Assembly: GCA_905221605.1 (NCBI GenBank)
Contig: CAJNDS010002357.1
Coordinates: forward strand, 846,331-910,330
Source: Symbiodinium natans
Lineage: Eukaryota > Sar > Dinophyceae > Suessiales > Symbiodiniaceae
Direction of reading: 5' to 3'
DNA: 64,000 bases
A program made the translations under genes and the position numbers. Shown here in pieces: positions 1 through 10,147 of this stretch. Numbering within the stretch: the first letter of the stretch is position 1; every line of letters starts with the position of its first letter. Under the pieces are notes generated by a model, which worked only from the letters and a program-made list of their open reading frames with translations, searched no databases and had not been told where the DNA came from.

Positions 1-1
1 G

Positions 2-91
2 TGGAAAGAGGCAGTGCGGGACCATGTCCAGAACAGGACCCATCGTTTGTACAGGGTCCGCCTCGTAAAGTCAGAAAGGATGAGCAATTGA
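2..91 (+). CDS. 3' end of a reading frame, unknown protein
   Basis: A frame open from the window edge ends at TGA (89-91) and reads WKEAVRDHVQNRTHRLYRV and onward to ERMSN. Its mixed charged and aromatic composition looks like real protein, but only 29 residues are visible and no family is recognised. It would be the last exon of a plus-strand gene entering from the left. The sequence after the stop is purine-rich and has no good frame. Confidence 0.3.
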   Translation, partial: WKEAVRDHVQNRTHRLYRVRLVKSERMSN

Positions 92-1572
92 ACAGAAAAC
101 GCCGGGGAGCACCGGAGTGAGAGAGATGGAGACAGATAGAGAAGCAAAGAGAAGGAGACAACAATTAGGGAGAAGAGGAAGAAGGAAGACAGTGGAAGAG
201 CGACAGATAGGGGAACAGGGTGAAGGAAACAAAAACAATGAAGGAGAGGAAGAAGGAAGCGATGGTGAAAAGAGGGCCGCTTGGAGAACAAAAAGGGGTC
301 AAGCAGGACACTTGTTTTTGTTATCCACTGTTCCTTTTCCTCACCCCTTACACTTATGTCCCGAGCATTGCTCACGCCTTTCTTCCACGGTCTTTGTCCT
401 TCATTTCTCCTCTCTATCTCTCTATCTTCCCTCTAGCTCTCCTTCCTTTCTTTTCCATGTTCGTTCTCCTCCTTGACCCCGCTCTCGCTTTTCTCGTGTC
501 CAGCCCATGAGCCTTTCCTCTTCTGTTCCTTTTGCCATTAAGTGGGGGGATAGAAAAGGCAAGGTTAAGCAAGGAGAATGAAGGGCATTATAAGATTGCG
601 GACTATGGTCTGTCTCTTTCTGCGAGGAAAGGAAGAGGTGAGGGGAGGGGAGGAGAGGCAATGTCTCATGTCGAGCTGGGAGGGAGGGTTGGATGCTACT
701 GGAAGCTCTAGCCTCTAAAGGCCCCTGCATTCGGGAGGCCCCTGAGATATAGCAACATTGGGATGGGATAGGGTATCTCTCGCTTCCTCTTCTGAGCCAT
801 GTTTCCTCACCCCGACGGCGGAGTCCTCCACGTGGGCGAGGGAAGGGACTCAGCTAGGGGTAAGGTAGTGCCCCTACTGAGACCAACTCCATACCCTGAG
901 GGGTGTCACCTTTGTCACTTTGGTTGGTTACAGTTTGGTGGGCCTTTTATACTGATGGGGTGAGAGTGCCGCCAATTCTCTTAACGGCATCCGCACTCTT
1001 GCGGTCTTGCTCCACTGGTCCCGTGCCATTGGGTTTCTTTGTTCGGGGGAAGGTGTTGGGGGGGGGTGCTCATGGAGTGCCTTCGCCGCCTTCTCTCAAA
1101 GCGGTGTCGTGTCGGGCAGCTTCCTGGGTGGGCTGTCGGACGAAGATACTCTCGGTCAAGTTCTTCTCGAGGTTTTTGTGGTAACTTCACACCCAGAGTA
1201 CCCTCACTCGCTTGTTCACATGCTGTTGCGAGTGTGTCGTCGTTTTCAGCCGGTTCGGAATCGGCGAAATCGGGCCTGTTGACAGCTTCTACGAAAAAGG
1301 CGGGTTCGTGGCGGGGGGAGGCGTCGATACGTCGTGGTCGGATTTTGCCTGTCAAGGGATTGGCTGGCACGACTAGCCGAAGGGTGCAGGGGGACACGAT
1401 CCCCTTGTGGCGGTGTTTTGGCCACATGCCAACACCAATGGCAAGCCCGACCCCCCCTTGCTATGTTTCTGCTTTTTTGCCTGTTCGACAAGGGATGTGC
1501 CGGGACCTCTGTAGATCGATTTGACCGTAGGCGAACACTCGCTACGGATGCATTTTTGTTGTTTTTTTTCAG
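92..1572. other. Stretch without a confident gene
   Basis: Positions 120-700 are biased to purines, then to pyrimidines, which keeps several frames open by composition alone. From about 900 to 1530 all frames on both strands are fairly open, including one of 161 codons from 1039, but none reads convincingly and no splice pair stands out. It may hold 5' exons of the plus-strand gene whose clean exon begins at 1573. Confidence 0.4.
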
Positions 1573-1646
1573 ATGGGTGAGCGGGAGGTGGGCGATTTGG
1601 ATTTGCTTTTTCTCTTTGGTTTGGGCTTGTCGCTCTGCTGGTCCAG
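1573..1646 (+). CDS. Plus-strand exon with canonical splice sites
   Basis: A run of T followed by CAG ends at 1572, and CAG|GTACGTG begins an intron at 1647. The 74-bp interval reads MGEREVGDLDLLFLFGLGLS and then LCWS, an acidic start followed by a hydrophobic segment that could be a signal anchor or membrane helix. The long T tract before the acceptor is unlike the C-rich acceptor sides found to the right of 4 kb. It could be a first coding exon because it begins with ATG. The family is unknown. Confidence 0.4.
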
Positions 1647-2107
1647 GTACGTGTATAGTCGCCAAACCAAACACCTGACCTGTCCTGTCCATTTTTCCTC
1701 ATTTCTTCCTTGTTCCATCCTTTCTCACTCGATTTCGCCCCCCCCCCTTCCCTCGCCTTGTTCCATGCCCTGTCCACATCCTTCTCAAACGAGAAAGCAA
1801 GAGAACGATGAGAAGGAGAGGTGAGAGGGACGAAAAAGGCAAGGAAATGAAGATTTCGCCCTGCCCTCTCTGTCACTTTTCTCATCCGCTTTCACCCCTT
1901 CCCTCTCATCACTCCATGCTCTATGCTAAGAAAGGAATAGGAGAGGAAGAGAGGAGTGGGAGGAAGAAGATTGGCAGAGGAAAAAGGGACTTCTTCCCTT
2001 TCATTTAGCTTTGGCTTACGGTATCCCAAACACCAAAATACAGATGGGTCTTTGGGAGGGGGGCTTGAAAATTCTACAGACTTTAGCAGAGCATATGAAA
2101 TATTGAA
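1647..2107. other. Pyrimidine/purine-biased non-coding stretch
   Basis: Tracts of TTTCCTC and GAGAGG type alternate. No frame with protein-like composition is visible. It is probably intron or intergenic sequence. Confidence 0.4.
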
Positions 2108-2326
2108 CTACTGGACCCCAGGGCCGAGTAAGCGCTCCAGCTGCTTAATCGGGTTGACGATGCCGGGGAACTCATTTACTTTAAGCCCCAGGGACACGAG
2201 AATACTGTGAGCAAATGTTTTTTCGCGATTTCCTGAGACCTTCCAACAGGCTGCAAGTAATTGCTCGCAAGTATCTTGCTTTTTCATTCTCAATGCTTCC
2301 CACAGGTCTCCCATCATGGTTATCAT
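2108..2326 (-). CDS. Small hypothetical protein, 72 codons
   Basis: A minus-strand frame starts at ATG (an in-frame TGA lies just upstream) and ends at TAG. It reads MITMMGDLWEALRMKKQDTC, then EQLLAACWKVSGNREKTF, and ends LLGPGVQ. It has balanced amino acid use with amphipathic helices and no low-complexity bias. The opposite strand is less protein-like. It could be a small gene or the last exon of a larger one. No family is recognised. Confidence 0.42.
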   Translation of the reverse strand: MITMMGDLWEALRMKKQDTCEQLLAACWKVSGNREKTFAHSILVSLGLKVNEFPGIVNPIKQLERLLGPGVQ

Positions 2327-2456
2327 TTGTCAAGGATGATGCTTATTCTCCAATTATCCGCAAGACCCACAGGCGCTTAAAGTCTTACGTAATACTCGTC
2401 CAAAGCAACAGGATATCACATCCTGACTACAAAAAAGTATACGAAACCTTGGTTTA

Positions 2457-2745
2457 TGTTGTGCGTCTCGTAAGAAGAAATGACATAGCGTGCTACGGGA
2501 ACTGTGCTGTTAAGCCTTTATATAGCGAGGGTTTAGTGGTTTAGAGTTGAAGGGGAAGGCCAGAAAGTCTTTTCAGATGCCTCGCTGTTTTATTTTTTGT
2601 CACCGTGTTTTCGGCGGTTGTACGTCTCGTAGGAATAAATGGTTTCTGATATAGCATGCTACGGGAACTGTGCTGTTATATCTCAATGTACCGAGGGTTT
2701 AGGGTGGTTTAGAGTTGAAGGGGTAGGCCAGAAGGTTTTGTTTAG
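2457..2745 (+). repeat. Diverged tandem duplication, two units of about 160 bp
   Basis: The block beginning GTTGTGCGTCTCGTAAGAAG at 2457 recurs at about 2617 as GTTGTACGTCTCGTAGGAAT. Both continue into GCTACGGGAACTGTGCTGTTA and GTTTAGAGTTGAAGGGG. The copies differ by substitutions and small indels. No coding potential is shared between them. Confidence 0.75.
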
Positions 2746-3730
2746 CTACTTTGCTGTTAGATTTTGTTTTCATTCTTTTCACCTTTTCACCCTTATCTTA
2801 TCTTCATCTCTTCTCTCTCTCTCTCTATCTTCTTCTTCTGCTGGGCTTGCAGTTCTCCCTTCCTCTCTGTCATTTCTGCGTATTGTTCTTTCCGTTCTTG
2901 CTTCTCTTTCTATTTCTCCACTTTCCTTCCTCTCCTTCCTGCTTCTTAGCTTTCCACCAGAAAAAGAAAATGAAAGAACGGCAAGCTCGTCTTGGTTTAT
3001 CACTGATCACCAATGAGACAGGAGAGAAGAACAAGGAATAGAGCAATGAAGTCGAGGAAGGGGCAGATGATGAGAGCGAGGGCGTCTTGCTTTCCCTGAG
3101 CTTTCGGTTCCTTTCATTTGTCCTTTCTTCTTATGAAGAGAAAAGGGAGAAGAGCAGAGGATGAAGGCAAGGGAAGAGAAAACGTGTGAGCCGAGCGAAA
3201 GAGGAGTTCTCCCTTCCTGTCCCCACCATCTGCCTTCATCCTATCTTTCCTTTTTGTTCTCTGTTGTCCTTATTCTCCGCAGAAAGTTTTGGAAAGGAGG
3301 GGAGGAAGGAAAGAGGGGAGGGGAGGGATGAGAGAGCAAGAGATGGCAGACAGAGAGAGAGAGAGAGAGAGGGGGAGAGAGAGAGAGAGAGCGACAGAGC
3401 GAAGAAGAGAGAGAGAGAGAGAGGGAGATTAACAAAAGAAAAATCTTGAGAGGGAAGGAAAGGAGAGATAAACACATCGAGATGAAGTGGTGTTTTCCCT
3501 TTCCCCTTCCTTGGTGTTATATCAGGTAAACAAAAACAATACTAATAGGAAAAGGCTAAAAGCGGCTGAAACAACAATATGGTCATGGGAATATTTATCA
3601 ACAAAAGAGTATATTATCGTCTTAATTAAAGCAACACACTTGAGGGCGCTCAGGGTTTGTCATTTCCAGCAGCTCCTGTAGTTAGCGTTATTTATGTTAT
3701 TATTGATTTTTTTTAAAGTAGTATACTTAT
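2746..3730. other. Polypurine/polypyrimidine stretch with (GA)n microsatellite
   Basis: CT-rich sequence at 2780-2960 is followed by GA-rich sequence, with a (GA)n tract at about 3350-3425. Long frames here are low-complexity Ser/Leu or Arg/Glu translations and are not taken as genes. After about 3490 the sequence turns AT-rich, and it ends where telomere-like repeats begin. Confidence 0.5.
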
Positions 3731-3989
3731 CGCAAACACCAGACCCTTAGACGAGGGTTGAATGGAAAACGGAATGAGAGGTAGGTGGCGAAGCCCTAGG
3801 AAAATAAGAGATGTGATGCCAAACATGGGAGCCCTGAGCCGTGAACCGAACTAGCCCTAAGCCATAAATTTTGCCTTAAACCTAAACCCCACAAATTGTA
3901 TGTGTGAATTGAACCGTTTAAATAGCAAACAAAAAGGAAGTGCCAAATAGACCCTAAAGGTCCATGCCACAAACCCATAAACCCGCAAC

Positions 3990-4065
3990 CCCGGGCATGC
4001 GGAACGCAGCTGGTGGGCCTCTCTACTTTCGTCTGGAATGTTGCACAGATCCTTCTCGAGAGGCC
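3990..4065 (-). CDS. ABC transporter exon, helical subdomain (putative)
   Basis: Between GCGAG (acceptor side) and GG|GT (donor side) the exon reads PLEKDLCNIPDESREAHQL and then RSACP. In ABC nucleotide-binding domains the segment after the Q-loop runs 'LF.tSi.eNl....d.e...A...A', and DLCNIPDESREA fits that position. It directly follows, in gene order, the exon at 4300-4348 ending LFRTS. This is the last recognisable exon of the gene; the signature motif and Walker B should come next but are not seen between here and position 1. Confidence 0.5.
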
Positions 4066-4104
4066 CTCGCGCCCCCAAAACCCGAAGAGCCGCCACAACC
4101 CTGA

Positions 4105-4247
4105 GGGTTTAGGGTTTAGGGTTTAGGGTTTAGGGGTTTAGGGTTTAGGGTTTAGGGTTTAGGGTTTAGATTTTTAGGGTTTAGGGTTTAGGGTTTAGGG
4201 TTTAGGGTTTAGGGTTTAGATTTTTAGGGTTTAGGGTTATTCCTAAA
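4105..4247 (+). repeat. TTTAGGG array with short variants
   Basis: A near-perfect run of TTTAGGG units, broken twice by a GATTTTTAGGG variant. It is the first telomeric array of the window and lies in an intron of the putative ABC gene. Confidence 0.95.
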
Positions 4248-4299
4248 CCCTCAACCACCAAGTCAGAACCACGAAGCAAATCCCTCGACCCTAACAAGC

Positions 4300-4348
4300 C
4301 CGAAGTCCTAAACAATGGAGACTTGTCGAGGAAGGCAACGGCTTCTTG
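4300..4348 (-). CDS. ABC transporter exon, Q-loop region
   Basis: The exon reads QEAVAFLDKSPLFRTS, preceded by AGCCAG and followed by a possible GC donor. It resembles the stretch in ABC ATPases 'igvv.Q.p.LF.tS' just before the helical subdomain, although the position of the Q-loop glutamine holds Asp or Lys in this reading. The length (16 codons plus one base) leaves a phase that matches the exon at 3990-4065. The 5' boundary could also be a few bases further out. The segment between Walker A and this point (about 35 residues in the family) was not located. Confidence 0.5.
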
Positions 4349-5551
4349 CTGGCTGGATGGATTCCGCCAGCAGCCGAGATCCCACGTGCAGAGCAGTTTG
4401 CTGGTGGGTTGTGTTGAATTGCGACATCGCATTCAAACCTGACACCACATGAAACCCATTGAAACCCTAAACCCTAGACCTCAGACCCTAGACCCTAGAC
4501 CCTAGACCCTAAGCTAGGCAGTCTCGGGATCTTATAAGACTTAGTTGGAGGTTCATGAGTATTAGAACCACAGTTCTAAGTCTGCTTATGACCTACTTAG
4601 AGGACTTAAGGGGGCTTATAATCCGTTCCCCCTAATATTAAAGGCCCCCCCCCCCCCCTCCCTTGTATAAAAACCCCCAAAGGGTTTTTTGTATTTGGGG
4701 GGGTTCTTCTCGTTTGTCCGAAAAACCAGCCCGTCCTTATTGCAGCACGCTGGCTCAGCAGCCCAGCCTAAGCCTAGACAGCTACGTTTGGAAAAGGTTC
4801 ATGTTTCTGCTTCCGGCTTCCAACCCTCCCCCCCCCTAACTCCCCCCTCTCTCTGTAGAGATTTTAATAGGGACAGGCACGGGATCGGGATTTTGGGCCA
4901 GGGGGTTCTTTATATTAGGGGGGTATTAATATTAGGGGGAAAACAAAAAATGGTTATTAACCTGGACGTTTCTACCTAGAATATTACTTGAGTAACCCAT
5001 ACCCTTTCAAGCGGAGCTTAGAATTTTGAGTTATTTCTGTTTGCTTGGGACCCCCCCCCCCCCCCCCACCAAAAAAAACAAAGGTGATCCCCATATCACC
5101 CTTATAAGGAAGTGTTTTTTTTATTTTTTCTGGGGGGGGGGGGGCTCTTAAGCAAGTGGTAGTTTAGGGCTTTAGACACCACAGAAGGGGCCCCTAAAAA
5201 AGACCCGCCAAGTAGTAGGATGCCCTTAGAATAAGGACCCCAATAAGGCACCCCTAACCCTAAACCCTAAGCCCTAAACCCTCTCGGGTAAAGACTCGCA
5301 ACCGTACTTACAACTAACTACATGGGCCTTTCATGAAATACGGGGCTTAATAACTAGAATAGTGATTTGGGGGTTCTTGTAGTATTGTAAAGAGACCATA
5401 AGGGAAAACCATTTTGATTTTCCGACCCCTTGTGTTAAAGGGGGTTAGAAGGGAACCCAAACCCTAAACAAAGAGAACAGGGCCTACTCTGGCTCCTAGT
5501 TAATTACCCTAAACCACCCCAAAACCCTAATCTGTGCTTCGGGAAAGTTGC

Positions 5552-5625
5552 CGCAGCCACTGCCGCCGACCAACGCCACGAAGCTCCCGGCAGACACCGC
5601 GAAGGAGACGTCGGAGATGGCGAAG
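5552..5625 (-). CDS. ABC transporter exon carrying the start of Walker A
   Basis: On the minus strand the exon reads FAISDVSFAVSAGSFVALVG and then GSGC, with a split Gly codon at its 3' end. This is the classic entry to an ABC nucleotide-binding domain: a 'l.dVsF.v..Gs.valVG.SGcGKST' beta strand and P-loop. The Lys-Ser/Thr of the P-loop must come from the next exon, which I could not place. The exon appears to end at a GC donor. It is flanked by CCCTAAA-type repeats on the left and TTTAGGG repeats on the right. Confidence 0.75.
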
Positions 5626-5657
5626 CTGAGATGTGGTGCAGTTGAGGGTTTGCGGTG

Positions 5658-5752
5658 CAGGGTTTAGGGTTTAGGGTTAGGGTTTAGGGTTTAGGGTTTA
5701 GGGTTTAGGGTTTAGGGTTTAGGGTTTAGGGTTTAGGGTTTAGGGTTTAGGG
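5658..5752 (+). repeat. TTTAGGG array
   Basis: About thirteen almost perfect units lie immediately on the acceptor side of the Walker A exon, inside the intron. Confidence 0.95.
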
Positions 5753-5880
5753 TTCACCTGAAGGGTAATACTGTAAGTTGGCTCTAGGTCTCACAGTGCA
5801 GAAGACCCTCAGTCACAAATCTGGCATACTTGGGCTTGAACTTAACGTAGTCTTGGTAGCGCAGTAATCGTATCATGAGA

Positions 5881-5940
5881 AAGGTACCCTTTTGGGGGGT
5901 TGGTTACTGTACAAAGGCAAAAGGGCACCACTGGGAAACC
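5881..5940. repeat. Family 5 short element (GGTACCCTTTT...AAGGGCACCACTGGG)
   Basis: One of about seven dispersed copies of a 60-120 bp element whose ends are partly inverted: it begins GGTACCCTTTTGG and ends AAAGGGCACCACTGGG. Other copies are near 13385, 18852, 27050, 28855, 32053 and 41528. Confidence 0.55.
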
Positions 5941-6038
5941 AATGACCTATCCCATTACGGTACATGGACCCTGGAGGACAAAGAAACAGAAGACATCCCC
6001 AACAAGCCCCGCACGCACCAACTCCACAGTGGACACAC

Positions 6039-6130
6039 CTAAACCCTAAACCCTAAACCCTAAACCCTAAACCCTAAACCCTAAACCCTAAACCCTAAAC
6101 CCTAAACCCTAAACCCTAAACCCTAAACCC
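6039..6130 (-). repeat. CCCTAAA array
   Basis: About thirteen perfect CCCTAAA units, in the opposite orientation to the arrays at 5658 and 6238, within what I take as one intron. Confidence 0.95.
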
Positions 6131-6237
6131 AAGGATCTGCTTACTACCTTACAGGGTTCAGGGGTCGCCTTTCGGGTGGTCCCTTGACGCGAACTGATGC
6201 AAAATCAAACCCAGGGCTTACAGGATGTGGGGTCTAG

Positions 6238-6318
6238 GGTTTAGGGTTTGGGGTTTAGGGTTTAGGGTTTAGGGTTTAGGGTTTAGGGTTTAGGGTTTAG
6301 GGTTTAGGGTTTAGGGTT
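6238..6318 (+). repeat. TTTAGGG array
   Basis: Roughly eleven units, followed by degenerate inverted units (6325-6360). Adjacent opposite arrays here could form a long hairpin in RNA or single-stranded DNA. Confidence 0.95.
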
Positions 6319-6551
6319 TCCCTAAACTCGAAACCCCAAACCCGAAACACTAAACCCTAGGGTTTGGGGCTAGGGGTTTAGGGTTTAGACCCTGCGGCAC
6401 AAGAGCCCTTACTACACCACCTGCTTAAGAACCCCAAAAGAATAAAAAGTAATAATCCTCTTTAACCCTTATAAGGAATATTTTTTCATTTTTGGGGGGG
6501 CGGGGGGGGTTCTTACGCAATTAGTAGTACTACAGGGATGCAGAGGAATGC

Positions 6552-6596
6552 CGCCATGGAACTCGCTGCGCTCTGGATACCGGAAGGACAAATGGC
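6552..6596 (-). CDS. ABC transporter exon, A-loop segment (putative)
   Basis: After a CAG acceptor the exon reads HLSFRYPERSEFHG and ends at a possible GC donor. The SFRYPER string matches the 'vsF.YP.r' A-loop of ABC transporters, whose Tyr stacks on ATP adenine. It lies where expected, 5' of the Walker A exon at 5552-5625. The phases of the two exons as drawn do not join directly, so a boundary is slightly wrong or a microexon lies between them. Confidence 0.55.
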
Positions 6597-7147
6597 CTGG
6601 CTCCGGGGACCCAGGGTTTCGGGTTTAGGGTTGAGGGTTTAGGGTTCAGACCCACCCTCAGTTGTTTCAAACAGCAGGAAAGTTAGGGTTCGGGTTTAGG
6701 GTTCAGGGTTTCGGGCTGCGGGCTTCAAAAAAGCGGGAAAAGCAGAGAGTGGGAGTCAAGATCACACAGGGGCTTCTCTAGGACACCTGCCGAGAACCAA
6801 CAAGGTGTAGGGTTTAGGGTTTAGGGTTTAGGGTTGGTGCGCCCAAAACTACGACTGCAACCCTAGAGCCACAGTGCTCGAGCTTCACCTCTACACCCTA
6901 AACCCGAAACCCTAAATCCCCGAGAGCCTTCACAGCTTAACTCATTGAGGATCTGAGCCCCGTGAAACCACGGGAATAGGGCCGGGCCTACTCTAGGCCT
7001 AGAATCAGAGTGACTTCTGCGCGCATTGTATATACCTAAACCCTAAACCCTAAACCCTAAACCCTAAACCCTAAACCTGAAATCCCAAACCCTAAACCCT
7101 AACCCTAAACCCTAAACCCCAAATTATAAACCCTCAAAACCCTAAAC

Positions 7148-7226
7148 CCTCAGCAAGTCTTAACGGATAGCGTGCATCCCTGGGGCCGATGCTGACGGTG
7201 AGATCGCCGTACTGCATTGGGGAGAC
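7148..7226 (-). CDS. Exon candidate in the ABC linker region
   Basis: From a GGCAG acceptor the frame reads VSPMQYGDLTVSIGPRDARY and stays open to a GTTTAGG donor. Order places it between the transmembrane part and the nucleotide-binding domain of the ABC gene. No specific motif is recognised. TTTAGGG flanks it on the right and CCCTAAA on the left. Confidence 0.42.
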
Positions 7227-7336
7227 CTGCCTGCCGACGCTAAGGCTCAATTTAGGGTTTAGGGTTTAGGGTTCAGGGTTTAGGGTTTAGGGTTTAGGAT
7301 TTAGAATTTCAGGCTTAGGATTTAGGGTTGAGGGTT

Positions 7337-7427
7337 TCCAAAACACCTTAATTAGGGAACATACCCTAATCTATACTAAGGATCCTTAGTATAAATTAGG
7401 TATATTCCTTAATTAAGGGGTTTTTGG
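7337..7427. repeat. 90-bp near-perfect palindrome
   Basis: The arms CCAAAACACCTTAATTAGG and its complement close around a centre at CTAAGGATCCTTAG. It has no internal coding and looks like a small terminal-inverted-repeat element or cruciform site within an intron. Confidence 0.7.
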
Positions 7428-7640
7428 AAGATTTGGTTCAATGGGCTCAGTATTTAGGGTTTAGGATTTAGGGTTAGGGGGTTAGGGTTTGGGGTTTTAC
7501 GGTTTAAAATCAAAAGTTTTAGGCCTGGCAGTAAAAAGTTCTACTTGAAGGTTCATGGGCAGCCCTTAAACCCTAGCCCCAATACTCTTCCACACCCCTG
7601 CCGAAGCCCTAAAACCTAAAACCCTAAAACCCTAGCATTT

Positions 7641-7762
7641 ACCTGGAGGTTCATGGGTACTTATAAGTGGAGCTATAAGCAGGGCAACTATGGTTACAAC
7701 TGGTTAGAACCTTATTTAGGGACTCATAACCCTACTGATAACTAGCCATGAACCTCCAAGTA
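7641..7762. repeat. Family 2 inverted-repeat element
   Basis: It starts CTGGAGGTTCATGGGTACTTA and ends TAGCCATGAACCTCCAAGTAG, so the termini are inverted repeats of about 20 bp around an AT-rich core. It is one of about fourteen copies in the window and carries no coding, as in MITEs. Confidence 0.8.
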
Positions 7763-8149
7763 GGGATTCAGGGTTTCGGGTTTGGGGTCTAGGGGATGAG
7801 GGTTCAGGGCCTTCAGGGAGGAGGGTTTAGGATTATGGTGTAGAGTGTAGGGTGTAGGGTGTAGGTTTAGGGTTTAGGGCTTCCTCACAAATTCAGCAGC
7901 TGTCAAGGTCCTCTTTGGAGGAATCCTGGTTTCTCTCTTTGAGCTACGAAGCAGAAAGCCTAGGCGCAAGACCCGAGACCCTAAACCCTAAACCCTAAAC
8001 CCCTAAAACCTAAACCTGAAGCCCTAAGTAAGCCCTGCACCCTAGACCTGGCGCACTAAACCATCAGCCCTTAAGCTCAGTCCAGGTTCAGGATTTAGGG
8101 CTTAGGCCTCCGAAGTTTAGGCTTTGGGGTTTAAGGTGTAGGGCAGGCC

Positions 8150-8190
8150 TGTCCCAGCCGGGGTGAATCAGCGGCGCGTCCACGCCGTTC
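8150..8190 (-). CDS. Short exon candidate, ABC linker region
   Basis: After CTCAG it reads NGVDAPLIHPGWD. High GC, protein-like composition and position in the series support it, but it is short and its 3' boundary is uncertain. Confidence 0.35.
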
Positions 8191-9093
8191 CTGAGGAGTT
8201 TAGGGTTGGTCTAGGATGTAGTACGGTTTTTTCGTTTTGGGGACTTTGTCAAGTCTAGGGCTTGGGGTTTAGTTTAGGGATTCAGGGTTTAGAGGTTTAG
8301 GTTTGGGGTTTGTGGGATGAGGATTGAGGGTTAAACCGTCAGGGAGTCTAGTGAGAGAGGGGGGGGTTCTTGATTGTGGGTTGCATAGCTTGGATGACAA
8401 CCCTAACCCTAAACCCTGAACCCTACAAGGTTTAGGGCTGCCGGGCATTTCAGGCGTCTAGGGCCTTGGGGTTCAGGGGCAAAGCTCTCAACTCCCAGTC
8501 TTGCCCCCCCGCACCACAGAACTGTATCCAGAAAGATTTAGGTTTTAGAGTTTAGGCTTTAGGTTTTCTAGGTTTTAGGGTTATATACCCTAAACCCTGA
8601 ACACGAAACCCTAGACCCTAAATCCGCAACCCTAAACCCGAGACCCGAAACCCTAAATCCTACAGCATAAGCCCGAAACCCTGAACCCCAACATGACAGG
8701 ATTCACAGCACGAGGACATGGGGGAGCATCGCGCCCATAGGACATAGGGTTTAGGTTTGTGGGAGACGAGCTTTCAAGGGTTTTTCTGCCAGGCTGGGTT
8801 TGGGGTTTAGGGTTCAGGGTTTAGGGTTCTGGCTTGCCTAGGCTCAATTTAGGGGTTGAAGGTTTCTTTCAAGGATTCTAGGGTGTAGGCGCAGCATCAT
8901 TTCCGAGTTTAGGGTTCGAGGGCTTTGGCTTGTGAGGACCCTAAACACCCAACCCACAACCCCTAAACCCCTAGACCTGGCCTACTAAACCCTAACCCCT
9001 GCCCATCCTAAAACCTCAACCCAACCCTTGGCCCCTGAACCCTAAACCCCGAACCCTAAACCCCTGAACCCCTGAACCCCTGAACCCCTGAAC

Positions 9094-9159
9094 CCACAAA
9101 ATGGCCCAGGCACGTGGAGAAGACGACCGTGTCCTTCTGCAGGGGCAGTGCCTCCTTGG
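9094..9159 (-). CDS. Exon candidate, ABC linker region
   Basis: From GACAG the frame reads AKEALPLQKDTVVFSTCLGH and continues FVG before a GT in telomere-like sequence. The stretch VVFSTCLGHFVG is hydrophobic. It follows the RIDEFLD exon in gene order. The opposite strand also has an open frame through here, taken as its shadow. Confidence 0.4.
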
Positions 9160-9589
9160 CTGTCAGAAGGCTGTGGCTTCCAGGGGTTCCTTTGAGGCAT
9201 CGGGGTTTAGGCCTTTAAAGCATTGCCCTACACTGGAGTTACAGGGATCTACAAGGGTTGCAAGGTTTTACCACCTGGTAACAGCAACCGAACGTCCCGA
9301 ACCAAGCCCCTGCATCATCGTTATCAAAAACTGTTCCTAACTAAGCCGTCATAACCCTAAACCCTAAACACTAAACCCCTAACCCCAAAACCCTAAACCC
9401 TAAACCCTCAACCCTATAATCCTAGGACCCTACTAAACTTTAAAGCCGGTCAACCCTAGGCCCTGAAGACTTGGTCAAACAACGCTCAGACCTGAACCGT
9501 AAGCACTAAACTAAACCCTCTAGCCTAAGCCGTCAATACCCCAAACCCTCGAACCCTAAACCCTCGCCCCCAAACCTTGACATCCCCTG

Positions 9590-9707
9590 CTTGGAGGTTC
9601 ATGGGTAGTTAGGTAGGGTGATAAGTACCCTGAGAAAGGTTATAAGTGTAGTTACCCTACTTGGAACCCTCCTGAGAACAACCCATGAACCTCCAAGAAT
9701 CCACAGT
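9590..9707. repeat. Family 2 inverted-repeat element
   Basis: Starts CTTGGAGGTTCATGGGTAGTTA and ends ACCCATGAACCTCCAAGAAT, a nearly intact pair of termini. Confidence 0.8.
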
Positions 9708-9837
9708 CACCTCAGACTCTAGTTCCCAAACCCTAAACCCTAAACCCTAAACCCTAAACCCTAAACCCTAAACCCTACACCCTAAACCTAGACCCTAAGC
9801 CCCAAACCCTAAACAGCAAACAACCCCAAACCTTAGC

Positions 9838-9879
9838 CCGCCACTTGGTCCAGGAATTCATCGATTCGCTGTGCAGAGC
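9838..9879 (-). CDS. ABC transporter exon, post-transmembrane linker
   Basis: After GCGCAG the exon reads SAQRIDEFLDQVA. In ABC exporters the transmembrane domain is followed by an 'a..aa.RI.e.ld' helix leading to the nucleotide-binding domain; RIDEFLD is a close fit. It follows the last transmembrane exon (10474-10565), as it should. The end is a possible GC donor; reading on reaches a stop. Confidence 0.6.
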
Positions 9880-10147
9880 CTGCGCAGCTAACCTGGCATC
9901 GGGTCTTTTTTTGACCGACTCTAGGGTTTAGGGTTTAGGGTTTAGGGTTTAGGGTTTAGGGTTTAGGGGGTCATTGCTTCAAGGGCTTATGTGGAACCTA
10001 TCGCCCGGCCTGGGTCATAAATCTTCTTCATTCGGGAAATAGGTACCTCATATCCTTTCTATCTATGTAGGTGTATATATATATATATGTACACAGATAA
10101 CACCACCCCTAAACCAAGGTTCGGGATATTTTGGGGAGGGATGCTTG

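Noticed and set aside
3186-3477. Arg/Glu/Ser-rich frames at the GA tract
   Set aside because: Low-complexity translation of (GA)n on both strands.
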